From Gemmatimonadales bacterium (GTDB lineage: Bacteria; Gemmatimonadota; Gemmatimonadetes; Gemmatimonadales; GWC2-71-9): a DNA stretch of 6,487 nucleotides. This document shows, piece by piece, positions 5,091 to 6,487 of the stretch (the first letter of the stretch is position 1; each line of letters opens with the position of its first letter). The notes under the pieces were generated by a model, which searched no databases, was not told the DNA's origin, and saw nothing but the letters and a program-made list of their open reading frames with translations. Position numbers and translations under genes: made by a program. The stretch covers positions 1-6,487 of the forward strand of contig JAICEH010000119.1 in assembly GCA_025924275.1 (NCBI GenBank), in the 5' to 3' direction.

Positions 5091-6487
5091 GTGTCGGGTT
5101 TCGTCGAGATGCAGCTGGCCGCGCCACTGGGGGCGGCCCTCGAATCGTTGGGGTGGACGGCGGCGGATGCCGCTGTCCGGGATGCGCTTCCCACGGCGCT
5201 CCGCGGCCATCCGGTGGCGGTGCTGGCACCCCCCGCCGCCCGCCGGGCCGCGCCGGTCCTGGCCGGCGCGTTCACGCGCCTGACTCCCGGCGGTGGTCTC
5301 CAGGGGATCCTGCTGACCTCGACCGCCCTCGCTGCCGATCTGGGCGAGGTCGCCGGCCGCCTGGCCGCCCCGCTCGGACTCCGGGTGCTGGTGGCCTCGG
5401 GCCTCGGCCGGGCCGCCGCCCGCCTCCCGAGCGGGCCGGACCTCCTCGTCGCGACGCCCGACACGACTCTCACCCTCCTCCGCCGATCCAACCTCCCCAC
5501 CGCATCCCTGGCGGTCGTGGCCCTGGCCTGGCCCGAACTGGCCTCGGCCGACGCCGCCCTGGAGAGCGTCCTGCCCGAGCTGCCCAAGGGCGCCCAGCGG
5601 CTGGTCTTCGCGAGCCGCGCAGACCGGCTGGGCGACCTGGTCGAGCGATGGGCACGGAAGGCGCTGACGGTCGGCCTTCCGGCCGGAGAGGCCCCGCCTG
5701 GGCCTGCTGGCCCGGCACGCCTCGTCGTGGTGCCGAGATCCCGGCGGCTTCCGGCACTGGACGCCCTGCTCGACGTGCTCGATCCGGCCTCGCTCGCGGT
5801 CTGGGTGCCGGACCGGTCCGAGGCGGCCCGGATCCGGGATCACCTCGCCGGCCGCGACCTGCCGGTGTCGGTCGGCACCGAACTCGACCCGGCCGCCTGC
5901 GTCGTCGCCTGCGACCTGCCCACCCGGGAGGAGTTCGCCCACCTCCTCGGCCTGGGCAAGGAGGTCGTCGTGTTCGCCCCTGCGGCGGCCGCGGGCTGGC
6001 TGGCCACGGTGGCCCAGCCGCTCCGTTCACTCCGGCTGCCGGACGCCGCGGAGGCCGCGTCCGACGCCGCCGCCGAGGCGCGCGCGGCGGTGGCCGCCCG
6101 GCTGGAGGGCGGGGGCGGGACCGAGGGCCTCCTGGCGGTGAGCCCGCTCCTCGAGCGATGGGACGCGTCCGCCGTCGCCGGCGTGCTCTTCGAGTTGTGG
6201 CGGGGGGCAGCGCAGGCGGCAACGCCGGCATCGGGCGCGGCAGCGGACCGGGCGGGAGCGGAGGCCGCCACCGCCCGGATCTGGGCCGGCGCCGGACAGC
6301 GCGACGGCGCCACGCCGGCCGATTTCGTCGCGGCCCTGACCAAGGAGGTGGGGCTCGACCGGACCAAGATCGGGCGGATCGAGCTGCGGGAGTCCTTCGC
6401 CCTCATCGAGGTCCCGGGCGCCGAAGCGGATCGGATCGCGCGGGCCCTCGACGGGGTGAGCATCCGCCGTCGCCGGATCGTCGCGCG
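5091..6487 (+). CDS. Degenerate DEAD-box helicase-like protein with C-terminal DbpA-type RNA-binding domain (runs off the right edge)
   Basis: An open frame of 465 visible codons with no stop. Its outline follows an RNA helicase, but the catalytic motifs are gone. Residues 20-40 (LGW...ALPTALRGHPV) resemble the Q-motif region, without the glutamine. The P-loop position reads APPAARRAAP (46-55) instead of AxTGxGKT. Motif Ib is reduced to VATPDTTL (120-127). The DEAD position reads VVALAWPEL (142-150), and SAT is ASR (174-176). In the second RecA-like lobe, DLPTREEFAHLLGLG (275-289) corresponds to the DxPxxxxxYxHRxGRxG block, with both arginines replaced by leucine. A helical segment follows (LLERWDASAVAGVLFELW, 353-370), then an Ala-rich linker. 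A recognisable DbpA/CsdA RNA-binding domain comes from about 405: DFVAALTKEVGL, KIGRIELRESFALIEVP, and a basic end IRRRRIV. It probably binds structured RNA or ribosomes without ATP-driven unwinding; that role is inference. Confidence 0.8.
   Translation, partial: MSGFVEMQLAAPLGAALESLGWTAADAAVRDALPTALRGHPVAVLAPPAARRAAPVLAGAFTRLTPGGGLQGILLTSTALAADLGEVAGRLAAPLGLRVLVASGLGRAAARLPSGPDLLVATPDTTLTLLRRSNLPTASLAVVALAWPELASADAALESVLPELPKGAQRLVFASRADRLGDLVERWARKALTVGLPAGEAPPGPAGPARLVVVPRSRRLPALDALLDVLDPASLAVWVPDRSEAARIRDHLAGRDLPVSVGTELDPAACVVACDLPTREEFAHLLGLGKEVVVFAPAAAAGWLATVAQPLRSLRLPDAAEAASDAAAEARAAVAARLEGGGGTEGLLAVSPLLERWDASAVAGVLFELWRGAAQAATPASGAAADRAGAEAATARIWAGAGQRDGATPADFVAALTKEVGLDRTKIGRIELRESFALIEVPGAEADRIARALDGVSIRRRRIVA

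Noticed and set aside
4961..5587. N-terminal extension of the aminotransferase to an ATG at 5587
   Set aside because: The frame is open, but the extension is Arg/Ala/Ser-rich, lies antisense to the pseudo-helicase, and would precede a complete, normal-length aminotransferase.
4995..5942. Minus-strand open frame opposite the pseudo-helicase (315 codons)
   Set aside because: It is Gly/Arg/Gln-rich with no motifs and overlaps the divergent promoter region; the plus-strand frame has clear helicase-like and RNA-binding-domain similarity.

Overview
This is a very GC-rich bacterial window, densely coded with short gaps, frequent GTG starts and long spurious antisense open frames typical of such DNA. 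Gene content and composition fit Gemmatimonadota or another high-GC soil or sediment phylum. That assignment is an inference, because the window holds no rRNA or other phylogenetic marker.

Layout: five genes lie on the minus strand and one on the plus strand, with the divergence point at about 4961-5090. In minus-strand transcription order they are: (i) a complete class I aminotransferase of the aspartate family (4960-3752); (ii) a 169-residue protein of unknown function, coupled to it by a 4-base overlap (3755-3246); (iii) a 130-base gap containing a strong inverted repeat; (iv) a NurA-like nuclease (3115-2201); (v) a HerA-like ATPase (2183-252), 17 bases downstream; (vi) the first 60 residues of an Mre11/SbcD-type metallophosphoesterase (180 to the window edge). 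NurA, HerA and Mre11 form the DNA-end resection module best known from archaea, where Rad50 is the fourth member. A Rad50/SbcC-like gene would be expected just left of base 1, but it cannot be seen here.

On the plus strand, from a GTG at 5091 to the right edge, runs one uninterrupted frame (465 visible codons). It reads as a DEAD-box RNA helicase whose catalytic motifs have all been lost: no GKT, no DEAD, no SAT, and HLLGL where HRxGR is expected. The fold outline remains, and a well-preserved DbpA/CsdA-type RNA-binding domain is kept at the C-terminus. This apparent pseudo-helicase is the most unusual element in the window. A second oddity is the HerA-like protein's P-loop, which reads GVSGLATKTS instead of a canonical GxxxxGK[ST].

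No tRNA, rRNA, CRISPR array, insertion sequence or attachment site was recognised.
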